Assembly: GCA_002412965.1 (NCBI GenBank)
Contig: DHWB01000003.1
Location: forward strand, 774,322-838,321
Direction of reading: 5' to 3'
From: Desulfomicrobium sp. UBA5193
Lineage (GTDB): Bacteria > Desulfobacterota > Desulfovibrionia > Desulfovibrionales > Desulfomicrobiaceae
Length of the DNA: 64,000 bases
The notes under the pieces are model-generated. The model saw only the letters and a program-made list of their open reading frames with translations. It was not told where the DNA came from and made no database searches. This document shows, one piece after another, positions 33,244 through 41,316 of the stretch (within the stretch, counting starts at the first letter, position 1; each line of letters starts with the position of its first letter). A program made the translations under genes and the position numbers.

Positions 33244-35289
33244 ATGGGAAAGAATCTCGGATTTCAGGTCAAACTTTCTGTCGTCACAATCGCCATTGTC
33301 CTTGTGACGGTTCTGTGTCTTTGCGTTTCGCAGATGCTGATGACGCGAAAGGATTCGCTGCGACAAGGACGGGGCGGGCTGACGAGCATCTCGTCAACCC
33401 TGGCCGAATCCGTGGACCTGCAGCATACACTCATGCAGCGCAAGATCATGATCGACCGTGACATCATGCGCACACAGTTCGAGTTGGGCGGTTTCCCCGT
33501 TCCCGAAGTGCTTATGGACGCGGAATTGGACGTGGTGGATCAAAATGGAGGAGAGGTCCGGACCGCGGTTTTGCCCGCCATCAAGCACGGCGCGGTGTAT
33601 CTCCACGAGGACAACGCGGTGATGCGCAAGGTCGCGGATCTGACAGGCGGGGAGGCTTCGGTGCTGCAAGTCTTCGATGACAAGCTCGTGCGCATCTCCA
33701 CGTCGCTGCGAAATCCGGCATCGTTCTGGGGCAAGGGGTCGTATGTCGGGCCTGAATCCCCGGCTCAGACCGCCATCTTATCAGGCCAGAGCTGGGAAGG
33801 GCTGGTCTGGCTGGGCGGGGCATGGCGCATGGCGGCCTATGTCCCGTTCACGGATTTGAGCGAGGGCAGGGTCGTCGGCGCATTGGAGATCACGCACCCG
33901 CTGGTCAGTGACGCTTTTGCGGAATTCGTGCGCAAAGTTCGCGTTGGCGGTCATGGAGGGACCATGGCCTTTGATGCCCAGGGGCGCGAAATAATCGCCT
34001 TGAAGGATGCCGCCATGGAATCCGGGGCCATTCTCAAGGCTGGCGCGGGCAATGGACAGAAATCACTGCTGGCGGAAGATGGCCGGCATCTGGAAGTGGC
34101 GCTGCACACCTTTGAGCCCTGGAACCTGACCTTCGCCACCTGGGTCGCCACCGAGGATCTGATGGCCGGAGTCAACGCCCGCTTGATCAAAAACGCCTTG
34201 ATCAGCCTGATCCTGCCCCTGGTCCTGTCCGTTGTCCTGATCGGGCTGACCAGTCGGATCCTGCTGGCCCCGGTCAAGCGCATGGCCCAGTTGGCCGACG
34301 AAGTGGCAAACGGCGATTACACCGCGACCATAACGTATCCGGCCAGGGACCCGATCGGGCATCTGGCCGGGGCGCTGAATTCCATGGTTGCCCGGAGCAG
34401 GGAGATGCTGAGGGAAATCGTCGCCGCCACCGGATCGCTGTCCGAAGCGTCCACGGAGCTCAGCTCCATATCGCGCTCCCTGACCGACAATTCAACAGGC
34501 ACGACGCGCATGGCTCATGCCGTGCACGATTCCGCCAAGGCCGTCAGCGGGAACATGCATTCGGTCTCCGCCGCCATGGAGGAGGCCACGATCAATGCCG
34601 GCATCGTGGCCACCGCCACGGTGGATTTGGCCACGACCATCCGGGGGGTGGCCCAAAGCGCCGAATTGGCCAAGAACACCACGGCCAACGCGGTTCTCAA
34701 AGCCGGAGAGACGACGCGACACATGGCGGAGCTGGGTGTGGCGGCCAAGGAGATCGGCACGGTGACCGCGACCATCGCCGCCATCTCCTCCCAGACCAAC
34801 CTGCTGGCGCTCAACGCCACCATCGAAGCCGCCAGGGCAGGTGCGGCGGGGCGTGGTTTCGCCGTGGTCGCCGGAGAAATCAAGGAGCTCTCGCAGCAGA
34901 CGGCGGCAGCCACCGAAAACATCCGCCGCGCGGTATTTTCCATCCAGAACATGACGACCGTGACGGCGCGGGAAATTGGCGAGGTCATTGCCGTCATCGA
35001 AGACATGAATCAGATTGTGGGTTCGATCGCCGTCGCCGTGGAAGAGCAGGCGGTCATGACTCGCGACATCGCCGAGAATGTCGGCCAGGTTTCCACCGGA
35101 ATCGCCGAGGTCAGCGTCAATGTCGCATCCGGGTTCGCAATGACCCGCGAGATCAGCGAGGAGATTGAAGTCGTGCGGACCGCCTCGGAGGACATACAGG
35201 GCCAGAGCAGGAACGTGATGGAACGCGCGGGCGGGCTTGCCGGTCTGGCCACGCACATGCAGGGATTGGTTGGAAATTTCAGGTTCTGA
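33244..35289 (+). CDS. Methyl-accepting chemotaxis protein, 681 aa
   Basis: TM1 (about 12-33), a periplasmic Cache-type sensor (about 40-315, with YVGPES..QTAILSGQSWEGLVWLGGAWRMAAYVPF), TM2 (about 318-340), a HAMP linker (LLAPVKRMAQLADEVANGDY) and the cytoplasmic signalling domain whose hairpin tip reads QTNLLALNATIEAARAGAAG. It signals to CheA/CheW at the poles. There is no C-terminal CheR pentapeptide, the protein ending NFRF. ATG 33244 is chosen over the upstream frame because it begins at the N-terminal cationic and hydrophobic segment. The ligand is unknown. Confidence 0.93.
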   Translation: MGKNLGFQVKLSVVTIAIVLVTVLCLCVSQMLMTRKDSLRQGRGGLTSISSTLAESVDLQHTLMQRKIMIDRDIMRTQFELGGFPVPEVLMDAELDVVDQNGGEVRTAVLPAIKHGAVYLHEDNAVMRKVADLTGGEASVLQVFDDKLVRISTSLRNPASFWGKGSYVGPESPAQTAILSGQSWEGLVWLGGAWRMAAYVPFTDLSEGRVVGALEITHPLVSDAFAEFVRKVRVGGHGGTMAFDAQGREIIALKDAAMESGAILKAGAGNGQKSLLAEDGRHLEVALHTFEPWNLTFATWVATEDLMAGVNARLIKNALISLILPLVLSVVLIGLTSRILLAPVKRMAQLADEVANGDYTATITYPARDPIGHLAGALNSMVARSREMLREIVAATGSLSEASTELSSISRSLTDNSTGTTRMAHAVHDSAKAVSGNMHSVSAAMEEATINAGIVATATVDLATTIRGVAQSAELAKNTTANAVLKAGETTRHMAELGVAAKEIGTVTATIAAISSQTNLLALNATIEAARAGAAGRGFAVVAGEIKELSQQTAAATENIRRAVFSIQNMTTVTAREIGEVIAVIEDMNQIVGSIAVAVEEQAVMTRDIAENVGQVSTGIAEVSVNVASGFAMTREISEEIEVVRTASEDIQGQSRNVMERAGGLAGLATHMQGLVGNFRF

Positions 35290-35344
35290 TGAGCCGAACT
35301 TCAGCGCGGACATTTTTTTGCGCCCCGTCCCGTCTCTTTTTGAA

Positions 35345-35662
35345 CTATTTTTTCCGGCCGTCGGAGAATCCCTTATCAAATTCGCGCTTGGCTTTGGCAA
35401 AGCTGTCCTTCCATGTTTGAAGCGATGACCGCATTCCCTGCTTGAGCTCCTCCCAGGCTGCTTCGCCCGCGTCGTGCACGGCGCTTATCCTGTCTTCGGC
35501 ATCTTTGACTTTTGCCTGCAATGCTTCAACCTTTTGCCTGCATTGCGCTTTCAACTCGGGATGCTCCTGCTCCGTCTTGGCGGCCAATACGTCAATCTCG
35601 GCATTCCACTCGTCGATTTTGGCTTTCAGTTTCCGCACGTAGGCGTCTTTCGTATCCGGCAT
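35345..35662 (-). CDS. Small coiled-coil protein, 105 aa
   Basis: A charged, entirely helical sequence with heptad character over about residues 8-75 (VRKLKAKIDEWNAEIDVLAAK) and a lysine-rich tail. It has no cysteine cluster, signal peptide or known motif. AAGGAG precedes the ATG. Similar small coiled-coil proteins occur in other sulfur-metabolising bacteria, but the function is unknown. It is convergent with the chemoreceptor. Confidence 0.7.
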   Translation of the reverse strand: MPDTKDAYVRKLKAKIDEWNAEIDVLAAKTEQEHPELKAQCRQKVEALQAKVKDAEDRISAVHDAGEAAWEELKQGMRSSLQTWKDSFAKAKREFDKGFSDGRKK

Positions 35663-35896
35663 GAGAACTCCTTATTCACGTCCTGTTTTTTCGGAAAAGT
35701 TGTCCGCCCCCCGCTGCATGACAGAAATTCCACCGTGTGGTACAAAGACGCATCTTGTCCATTTTGAATTTTCCGTAACCGGGCATGAAAATGCTCATTC
35801 TGCTCCGATGGGATGGAATGGGAATGATGAAATCAGGCGGAGAGGGTGTCGCTGTTTTGAGATCAGGAACTGCTGCGCGAGGCAGTGAATTCATTC

Positions 35897-36703
35897 ATGA
35901 AGAGGCGTGATTTCCTGTGCGTTTCAGCGGCGGCCGCATTATCGCTGTTTCTTGCGAATAATAGGAGACGGGGTCACGCGGTGCGCTCTCTTCCTTCCCC
36001 TGAGTCGTCCCCGAGGGTGGTCAACGAATTTCCTCATGATCCGGCAGCCTTCACCCAGGGGCTGATCCATCATGGCGGATTTCTTTATGAGAGTACGGGT
36101 GGCTGGGGCTCTTCCTCGCTGCGTCGGGTCGAGCTTGAAACCGGTCGGGTGCTGCAAGAGATCAAGCTGCCAGGGCACTATTTCGCGGAAGGATTGACTC
36201 TGTGGCGCGATCGCCTGATACAGCTCACCTGGACTTCCGGAATGGCCTTTGTCTACGACCTGAAGACATTCGAGCGTGTTGGTTCATTCCCCTATGCCGG
36301 GGAAGGCTGGGGGCTGACACACGACGCAGAGCATTTGATCATGAGCGACGGGAGCAACACGCTGCAGCGTCTTGATCCTGAGACATATCAGGTGATTGAG
36401 CGTCTCGATGTCTTTGACCAAAGAGCCCCCGCTCCTTTGCTCAATGAATTGGAATACGTCGACGGACAGCTCTGGGCGAACATTTTCGGTCAGGATCGGA
36501 TCGCGCGCATCGATCCCTTGAGTGGAGATGTGCTCTCGTGGCTTGATTTTGCCGGAATTCCGCCTCATCGCAAGGTGTCCCCGTCAGCCGTCATGAACGG
36601 GATCGCTTTTGACGCCGATTCGGGGCGAATTTTTGTGACAGGCAAGCTTTGGCCAAAAATGTACGAACTCAAGCAAGAGCCTTTGAAGGAGCCGATGAAA
36701 TGA
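35897..36703 (+). CDS. Glutamine cyclotransferase, exported, 268 aa
   Basis: A twin-arginine-like signal KRRDFLCVSAAAALSLFL at the N-terminus, then a five-bladed propeller of the plant-type glutaminyl-peptide cyclotransferase family (FTQGLIHHGGFLYESTGGWG, GWGLTHDAEHLIMSDGS, NELEYVDGQLWANIF, NGIAFD). These enzymes convert N-terminal Gln to pyroglutamate. ATG 35897 is used; a GTG at 35885 would add four residues. The stop overlaps the acetyltransferase start (ATGA). Confidence 0.88.
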   Translation: MKRRDFLCVSAAAALSLFLANNRRRGHAVRSLPSPESSPRVVNEFPHDPAAFTQGLIHHGGFLYESTGGWGSSSLRRVELETGRVLQEIKLPGHYFAEGLTLWRDRLIQLTWTSGMAFVYDLKTFERVGSFPYAGEGWGLTHDAEHLIMSDGSNTLQRLDPETYQVIERLDVFDQRAPAPLLNELEYVDGQLWANIFGQDRIARIDPLSGDVLSWLDFAGIPPHRKVSPSAVMNGIAFDADSGRIFVTGKLWPKMYELKQEPLKEPMK

Positions 36704-37206
36704 GCATCACCATACGAAGCGAGACACCACAGGATGCGGCCGCAATCGAGAGGCTGACCGCGGCAGCCTTTTGCGACGCTCCGCACACCAGCCATACAGA
36801 GCATTTCATTGTCAACGCCTTGCGCAGAACCGACCGGTTGAGCATCTCGCTCGTTGCCGAAGACGGTGGTGAGATCGTGGGGCATGTCGCCATCTCACCG
36901 ATCTCCATCTCCGATGGGAGTGATGGATGGTACGGACTCGGGCCGATTTCCGTGGCTCCCGCGCGTCAACGGCAAGGGATCGGCGGACGGCTCATGATAC
37001 AGGCGATGGCCGCGTTGCGCAGGATGGACGCCAGCGGCTGCGTCGTGCTGGGAGATCCCGACTTCTATCATCGCTTTGGGTTCAAGACGGAATCCGCGCT
37101 CGTCCTGCCCGATGTTCCATCGGAATATTTCCAGGTCGTGACACTTCAGGGTCCGGTCCCGTCGGGAACGGTGTCATATCATGAAGCGTTTCTGGCCGTG
37201 GAGTGA
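36700..37206 (+). CDS. GNAT-family N-acetyltransferase (YhbS type), 168 aa
   Basis: A GNAT fold: LGPISVAPARQRQGIGGRLM contains the acetyl-CoA pyrophosphate loop (RQGIGG), and VVLGDPDFYHRFGF is the YhbS-family signature. Substrate is unknown. It is coupled by a 4-bp overlap to the glutamine cyclotransferase. No terminator lies directly after it; the next hairpin is 158 bp away. Confidence 0.88.
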   Translation: MSITIRSETPQDAAAIERLTAAAFCDAPHTSHTEHFIVNALRRTDRLSISLVAEDGGEIVGHVAISPISISDGSDGWYGLGPISVAPARQRQGIGGRLMIQAMAALRRMDASGCVVLGDPDFYHRFGFKTESALVLPDVPSEYFQVVTLQGPVPSGTVSYHEAFLAVE

Positions 37207-37363
37207 AGATGCCGTCCATCCGTTGGTGCGCCTGAATTCAGGCGGTTAGGGCTGATGAAAGGCTTAATTCTTAGGTAATGGTTGAAACATTGTGCGCGCG
37301 GTGTGCATGGAGCATTCCGTTGGCCGGGACTCGGATCTTTTGTTCAGGACAGCCGGATGCGGC

Positions 37364-37400
37364 AAAGGGATTTCAGCGATTGTACTGAAATCCCTTTTTT
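37364..37400 (+). terminator. Strong rho-independent terminator
   Basis: AAAGGGATTTCAG (37364-37376) and CTGAAATCCCTTT (37385-37397) form a perfect 13-bp stem with an 8-nt loop and a T-tract. It lies 158 bp after the acetyltransferase stop, so it either ends a long 3' UTR or a small RNA starting in 37207-37363; nothing else is evident in that gap. Confidence 0.85.
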
Positions 37401-37494
37401 AGGCCCTGGCGCCGGGTTGAAATGGCTCAAGCAGGATGCATGTTATGGAGTGGAAAAGCCGGAATCTGCGCTTTTTAGATAGGAGAGCCCCGGC

Positions 37495-38325
37495 TCAAAG
37501 AAAAAACTCCGGTTCTCTGCGCTGGGCGTATTGCGCATGCAGGGTGCGGCCGAGTTCCAGAATGCGCGGGTGCAGCATGACGCGTGAACCGGTGGGGCAT
37601 GCCCTGATGCATGCGCAACAACGAAGGCACAGCATGTTCTCGGTCGTGACGCTGTCAGCGTGCAGACTAATGGCTGCGCTGGGACATGCTTGTGCGCATT
37701 CCCCGCAAAGCACGCAGCTTTCGCTTACGGTTTCCGGGGAAATGGGCGCGGCCTGCACTCCTTCACGGTAGGGAAAATTTCCGGGCACCTGCAATTCGGG
37801 AAGATTCCGCAGCTCCGCCTCATGTGAAATTCCGTCGAGCTTGTCCCGCACAAGGCGGCCAAAGGCGGTGGCCCGGTCGCGATCCGTCACGTCAGGCCGT
37901 CCCTCGGCCACGGGGAACTCCGGAGTCGAAAAGGAGTGCTGACCTATGAACGCGGCGCCTGCCACGGGAACAAATCCAAGCTCCCTGGTCAGATCGCGCA
38001 GCTCCAGGAGTGCATCGTCAAAGGCCCGGTTGCCGTAAACCGCGACCAGCACCGCTGGCCTTCCCATGCCTTTTATGGCGCGCATCCGTTCGACCGCCAG
38101 GGTCGGCACGCGTCCGGCATGCACCGGCATCCCGATGAGCGCCAGGGTCTTGATTCCGGACCCGCTTTGCGCGTGTTCGGGCGCATGCGAGGGGGCATGT
38201 GCGGACCGAGTCAAGTCCAGGCGGGAAATCGACTCCGGCTCCAAGCCTTCGGCAATGGCTTCGAGAACTGTCCGGGTCGTGCCGGTGGGAGAGAAGAGGA
38301 TGAGTTCGGTGTGGAGATTGTGCAT
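37495..38325 (-). CDS. Flavodoxin-like/2x[4Fe-4S] ferredoxin fusion (EFR1 type), 276 aa
   Basis: The N-terminal flavodoxin-like region (LILFSPTGTTRTVLEAIA, phosphate loop SPTGTT; then LIGMPVHAGRVP) is followed at about 200-262 by two ferredoxin motifs, CVLCGECAQACP and CLRCCACIRACP, each complete. It is a cytoplasmic electron carrier with FMN and two [4Fe-4S]. It is isolated, with no obvious redox partner gene beside it. Confidence 0.87.
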   Translation of the reverse strand: MHNLHTELILFSPTGTTRTVLEAIAEGLEPESISRLDLTRSAHAPSHAPEHAQSGSGIKTLALIGMPVHAGRVPTLAVERMRAIKGMGRPAVLVAVYGNRAFDDALLELRDLTRELGFVPVAGAAFIGQHSFSTPEFPVAEGRPDVTDRDRATAFGRLVRDKLDGISHEAELRNLPELQVPGNFPYREGVQAAPISPETVSESCVLCGECAQACPSAAISLHADSVTTENMLCLRCCACIRACPTGSRVMLHPRILELGRTLHAQYAQRREPEFFL

Positions 38326-38375
38326 GCGATCCCTTAAAGCGTTTGAAGGGGGATGTCTTGTGGGAAAAGACCCTT

Positions 38376-39524
38376 TCAGTCCATGGGTTCCAGACGCAGC
38401 AGCTGGCCCGGGTCATGGTCTGTGAGCAGCCATATGTTTCCATCCGGGCCGACGCGCACGTCGCGGATGCGTTTTCCGAGATCTTCGAGCAGGCGTTCCT
38501 CTTCGACCACGACCATTCCGGCCAGTTTCAGCCGGGCCAGATGACGATGCGCCAAGGCGCCGACAAAGAGGTCTCCCTGCCAGCGGGGAAAAGACTCTCC
38601 CGTATAGAAGGCCATGCCCGAAGGGGCGATGGAAGGGGTCCAGTGGTGCAGCGGGTCATCCATGCCCGGCATGTGCTGCAGGCCCTCGCCGATGGTAAAA
38701 CCGGTGTAGTCAATGCCCAAGGTCACCACGGGCCAGCCGTAATTGGCGCCGGAGCGGATCAGGTTGATTTCGTCTCCGCCCCTTGGGCCGTGCTCATGGG
38801 TCCAGATCTCGCCTGTCTGCGGATGCACGGCCATGCCTTGGGGGTTGCGGTGCCCGAAGCTGAAAATTTCCGGACGCGCGTCGCTTCTGCCCACGAAAGG
38901 ATTGTCTTCGGGGATGCGGCCGTCGTCATGGATGCGGATGATCTTTCCGGCATGATCATCCAGCTTCTGGGCGCGTTGCATCTGGCCCCGCTCGCCCACG
39001 CTGATATAGAGATACCCATCTTTGTCAAAGCTCAGCCTGGACCCGAAATGCACCCTGCCCGAGGAGGCGGGTTCGGCACGAAAGAGCACATCGACATCCT
39101 TGAGCGCTCCGTCCTGCAGTCGCCCACGGGCCACGTGCGTGGTCACGCCTTCGTCAAAGTTGGCGGAATAGCTGAAGTACAGGAGACGGTTTGTCGCAAA
39201 ATCCGGGTGGGGCAGAAGATCGAGCAGCCCGCCCTGGCCCGTGGCCCGGATCTGGGGCAGGCCCTGCACGGGCTCGGGCAGCAGGACTCCGTTCCGGATG
39301 ATGCGTAGCCGTCCGGGACGCTCGCTGACCAGGATGTCACCGTCAGGAAGAAAGGCGAGGGCCCACGGATTTTCGAGCCCGTCGGCCACGACCGCCAATT
39401 GTATCCGGTGGTGCCGGGACGCAAATTCCTGGGCAAAAGCCTGGAAGCACGTGAGCACAAGGAGCAGTGCGATGGCGGCGCCGTAACGCCACGATCCGAG
39501 GAAGCGAGTCATGGATGCGTTCAT
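38376..39524 (-). CDS. PQQ-dependent aldose dehydrogenase-like protein, exported, 382 aa
   Basis: An N-terminal signal peptide (about 1-28, ending AFAQE) leads into a six-bladed propeller of the soluble glucose dehydrogenase/YliI family: ENPWALAFLPDGDILVSERPGRLR, GHRNPQGMAVHPQTGEIWTHEHGPRGGDEIN and NYGWPVVTLG. These enzymes oxidise sugars in the periplasm with PQQ. Whether this host makes PQQ is unknown from this window. The start at 39524 has GGGAG seven bases upstream. Confidence 0.88.
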   Translation of the reverse strand: MNASMTRFLGSWRYGAAIALLLVLTCFQAFAQEFASRHHRIQLAVVADGLENPWALAFLPDGDILVSERPGRLRIIRNGVLLPEPVQGLPQIRATGQGGLLDLLPHPDFATNRLLYFSYSANFDEGVTTHVARGRLQDGALKDVDVLFRAEPASSGRVHFGSRLSFDKDGYLYISVGERGQMQRAQKLDDHAGKIIRIHDDGRIPEDNPFVGRSDARPEIFSFGHRNPQGMAVHPQTGEIWTHEHGPRGGDEINLIRSGANYGWPVVTLGIDYTGFTIGEGLQHMPGMDDPLHHWTPSIAPSGMAFYTGESFPRWQGDLFVGALAHRHLARLKLAGMVVVEEERLLEDLGKRIRDVRVGPDGNIWLLTDHDPGQLLRLEPMD

Positions 39525-39709
39525 TGGGTGACTCCCGGGAGCGGTTTTCTTCGCGCCCCAAGCAGACATCGCTCTCTTGGCGTCAGAATTTGGGGCGAGG
39601 AAGATTTCTGTTAAGCATTATTTTGCAGTGCGCAAAGCTTGCTCTTCAGCGCACCGGGGAACAGGGCTGCAGCGACCGGAAAGGCGTGAGTGGGATGAGG
39701 CCGCACAAA

Positions 39710-39747
39710 GAAAAGGCCGCCGGGACCTGAAGTCACAGGGCGGCCTT
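39710..39747 (-). terminator. Rho-independent terminator of the peroxiredoxin gene
   Basis: On the minus strand AAGGCCGCC (39747-39739) pairs with GGCGGCCTT (39721-39713), then TTCTTT follows. It lies just after the peroxiredoxin stop. Confidence 0.85.
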
Positions 39748-39752
39748 GAGTT

Positions 39753-40352
39753 TTACAGCTTTTCGACGTTTGAGGACAGGTATTCGGCCACGCCGCTGGC
39801 ATCGGGCTTCATGCCGATGTCGCCCTTCTGCCATCCTGCCGGGCAGACCTCTCCGTATTCTTCCGTGAACTGCAGGGCATCGACCAGACGCAGCATTTCA
39901 TCCACGTTGCGGCCGAGCGGCAGGTTGTTGACCACCTGGTGCTGAACCACGCCGTCGCGGTCAATCAGGAAGGACGCGCGCAGGGCCACGCCCGCGTCAG
40001 GGTGTTCTATGCCGTAGGCCTTTGCGATTTCGTGCTTGACGTCGGCGACCATGGTGAAGCCGACAGGCCCGATGCCGCCCTGTTCAACCGGGGTGCTGCG
40101 CCAGGCGAAGTGAGTGAACTGGGAGTCTATGGACACGCCGACGACTTCCACGCCACGGTCGCGAAACTCCTTCAATCTGCGGTCATGGGCGATGATCTCC
40201 GTGGGGCAGACAAATGTGAAGTCCAGTGGCCAGAAAAAAAGGACCACGTATTTTCCGCGCAGGGATGAGAGGGTGAAATCTTCGATGCATCCGCCAGGGC
40301 TCACCGCCGCTGCAGTGAAATCCGGGGCCTGTTTTGTGACGAGTATGCTCAT
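39753..40352 (-). CDS. Typical 2-Cys peroxiredoxin (AhpC/Prx1 type), 199 aa
   Basis: The peroxidatic Cys is C49 in DFTFVCPTE and the resolving Cys is C170 in EVCPAGW, the arrangement of typical 2-Cys Prx. It reduces H2O2 and organic peroxides in the cytoplasm with thioredoxin or an AhpF-like reductase, none of which is adjacent. A 21-bp palindrome lies 41 bp upstream of the start. In sulfate reducers such enzymes accompany rubrerythrin and ROO in oxygen defence. Confidence 0.94.
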   Translation of the reverse strand: MSILVTKQAPDFTAAAVSPGGCIEDFTLSSLRGKYVVLFFWPLDFTFVCPTEIIAHDRRLKEFRDRGVEVVGVSIDSQFTHFAWRSTPVEQGGIGPVGFTMVADVKHEIAKAYGIEHPDAGVALRASFLIDRDGVVQHQVVNNLPLGRNVDEMLRLVDALQFTEEYGEVCPAGWQKGDIGMKPDASGVAEYLSSNVEKL

Positions 40353-40392
40353 GATATGCTCCTATCTTTATTGTGGTTTATGCAAAGAAAGT

Positions 40393-40413
40393 AATCAGGA
40401 ATTATTCCTGATT
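40393..40413. promoter_or_regulatory. 21-bp palindrome upstream of the peroxiredoxin gene
   Basis: AATCAGGAA-TTA-TTCCTGATT has perfect 9-bp arms around a 3-bp centre. It lies in an AT-rich region 41 bp before the peroxiredoxin ATG and in the divergent interval shared with the phosphoglycolate phosphatase gene. It looks like an operator, but the arms do not match the PerR, OxyR or Fur consensus. Confidence 0.55.
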
Positions 40414-40621
40414 GGCTATAACGTCAAGAAAATTTACCTTGTCTAATTTAATTTTCCAACTCAAAGCGAAATACCCGGCAGCGTGGGTGCCTTGCTCTTG
40501 GGGGCGTCCAATGGTTTGCTTGTGCGGCCCCAACGGGGCGATTTATCAAGCCGATCACGCTGTCTGAACCCGTCCGCTCAAACCTCGACCGGACGAGACA
40601 ATGAACTCCAAGGAAATCATC

Positions 40622-41275
40622 GTGAAATACAAAGCCGTTGTTTTCGACATGGATGGAACCCTGCTCGACACCCTGGCCGACCTGGCCGACGCAATGAACC
40701 GGGTGCTCGCGGAGCGCGGGTTTGAGGCACACCCCATCGATGCCTATCGTCACTTTGTTGGCAGCGGGGCATCTGAGCTTGTGGCCCGCGCCCTTCCTGC
40801 GGACAGGCAGGACGAACCCATACGCACGCAATGCCTGCAGGCTTTTCTGCGGGAATACGAGGTCGGCTGGAAGATCAAGACGTGCCTCTATGACGGGATA
40901 CCCGAACTGCTGGACGCCCTTGCCGCCAGAAACATCCCCATGGCCGTGCTGACCAACAAGCCGCAGGCCTTTGCCGAGCTGTGCATGCGGGAATTCATGC
41001 CTGGATGGCGCTTTGAGATGACCTTGGGACAGATGCCGGGCGTTGCGGTCAAGCCCGACCCGGCCGGGCCGTTGCAGGTCATCCGACAGCTGGGCGTGAT
41101 ACCAGAGGAGATCCTCTATCTCGGTGATACGGACGTGGACATGTTCACGGCGGTCAATGCGGGCATGTATCCTGTGGGCGTGCTGTGGGGTTTTCGGGCG
41201 GAAAAGGAGCTCCTGGCCGCCGGAGCCGCAGCGACTTTACGTCATCCCATGGAACTGATGCGTTTTCTGGACTGA
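40622..41275 (+). CDS. Phosphoglycolate phosphatase-like HAD hydrolase, 217 aa
   Basis: HAD motif I FDMDGTLLDT (nucleophile D9 and acid D11), motif II AVLTNK, motif III lysine in AVKPDP, and motif IV YLGDTDVDM. The cap and end (WGFRAEKELLAAGA) match the Gph family, which hydrolyses 2-phosphoglycolate from DNA repair. I choose GTG 40622 because AAGGAA lies seven bases upstream; the ATG at 40601 has no clear site. Confidence 0.88.
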   Translation: MKYKAVVFDMDGTLLDTLADLADAMNRVLAERGFEAHPIDAYRHFVGSGASELVARALPADRQDEPIRTQCLQAFLREYEVGWKIKTCLYDGIPELLDALAARNIPMAVLTNKPQAFAELCMREFMPGWRFEMTLGQMPGVAVKPDPAGPLQVIRQLGVIPEEILYLGDTDVDMFTAVNAGMYPVGVLWGFRAEKELLAAGAAATLRHPMELMRFLD

Positions 41276-41316
41276 GAGGGATTGTGCGGGCGGAGCGACA
41301 TTCGCCGCCAGCGCAT

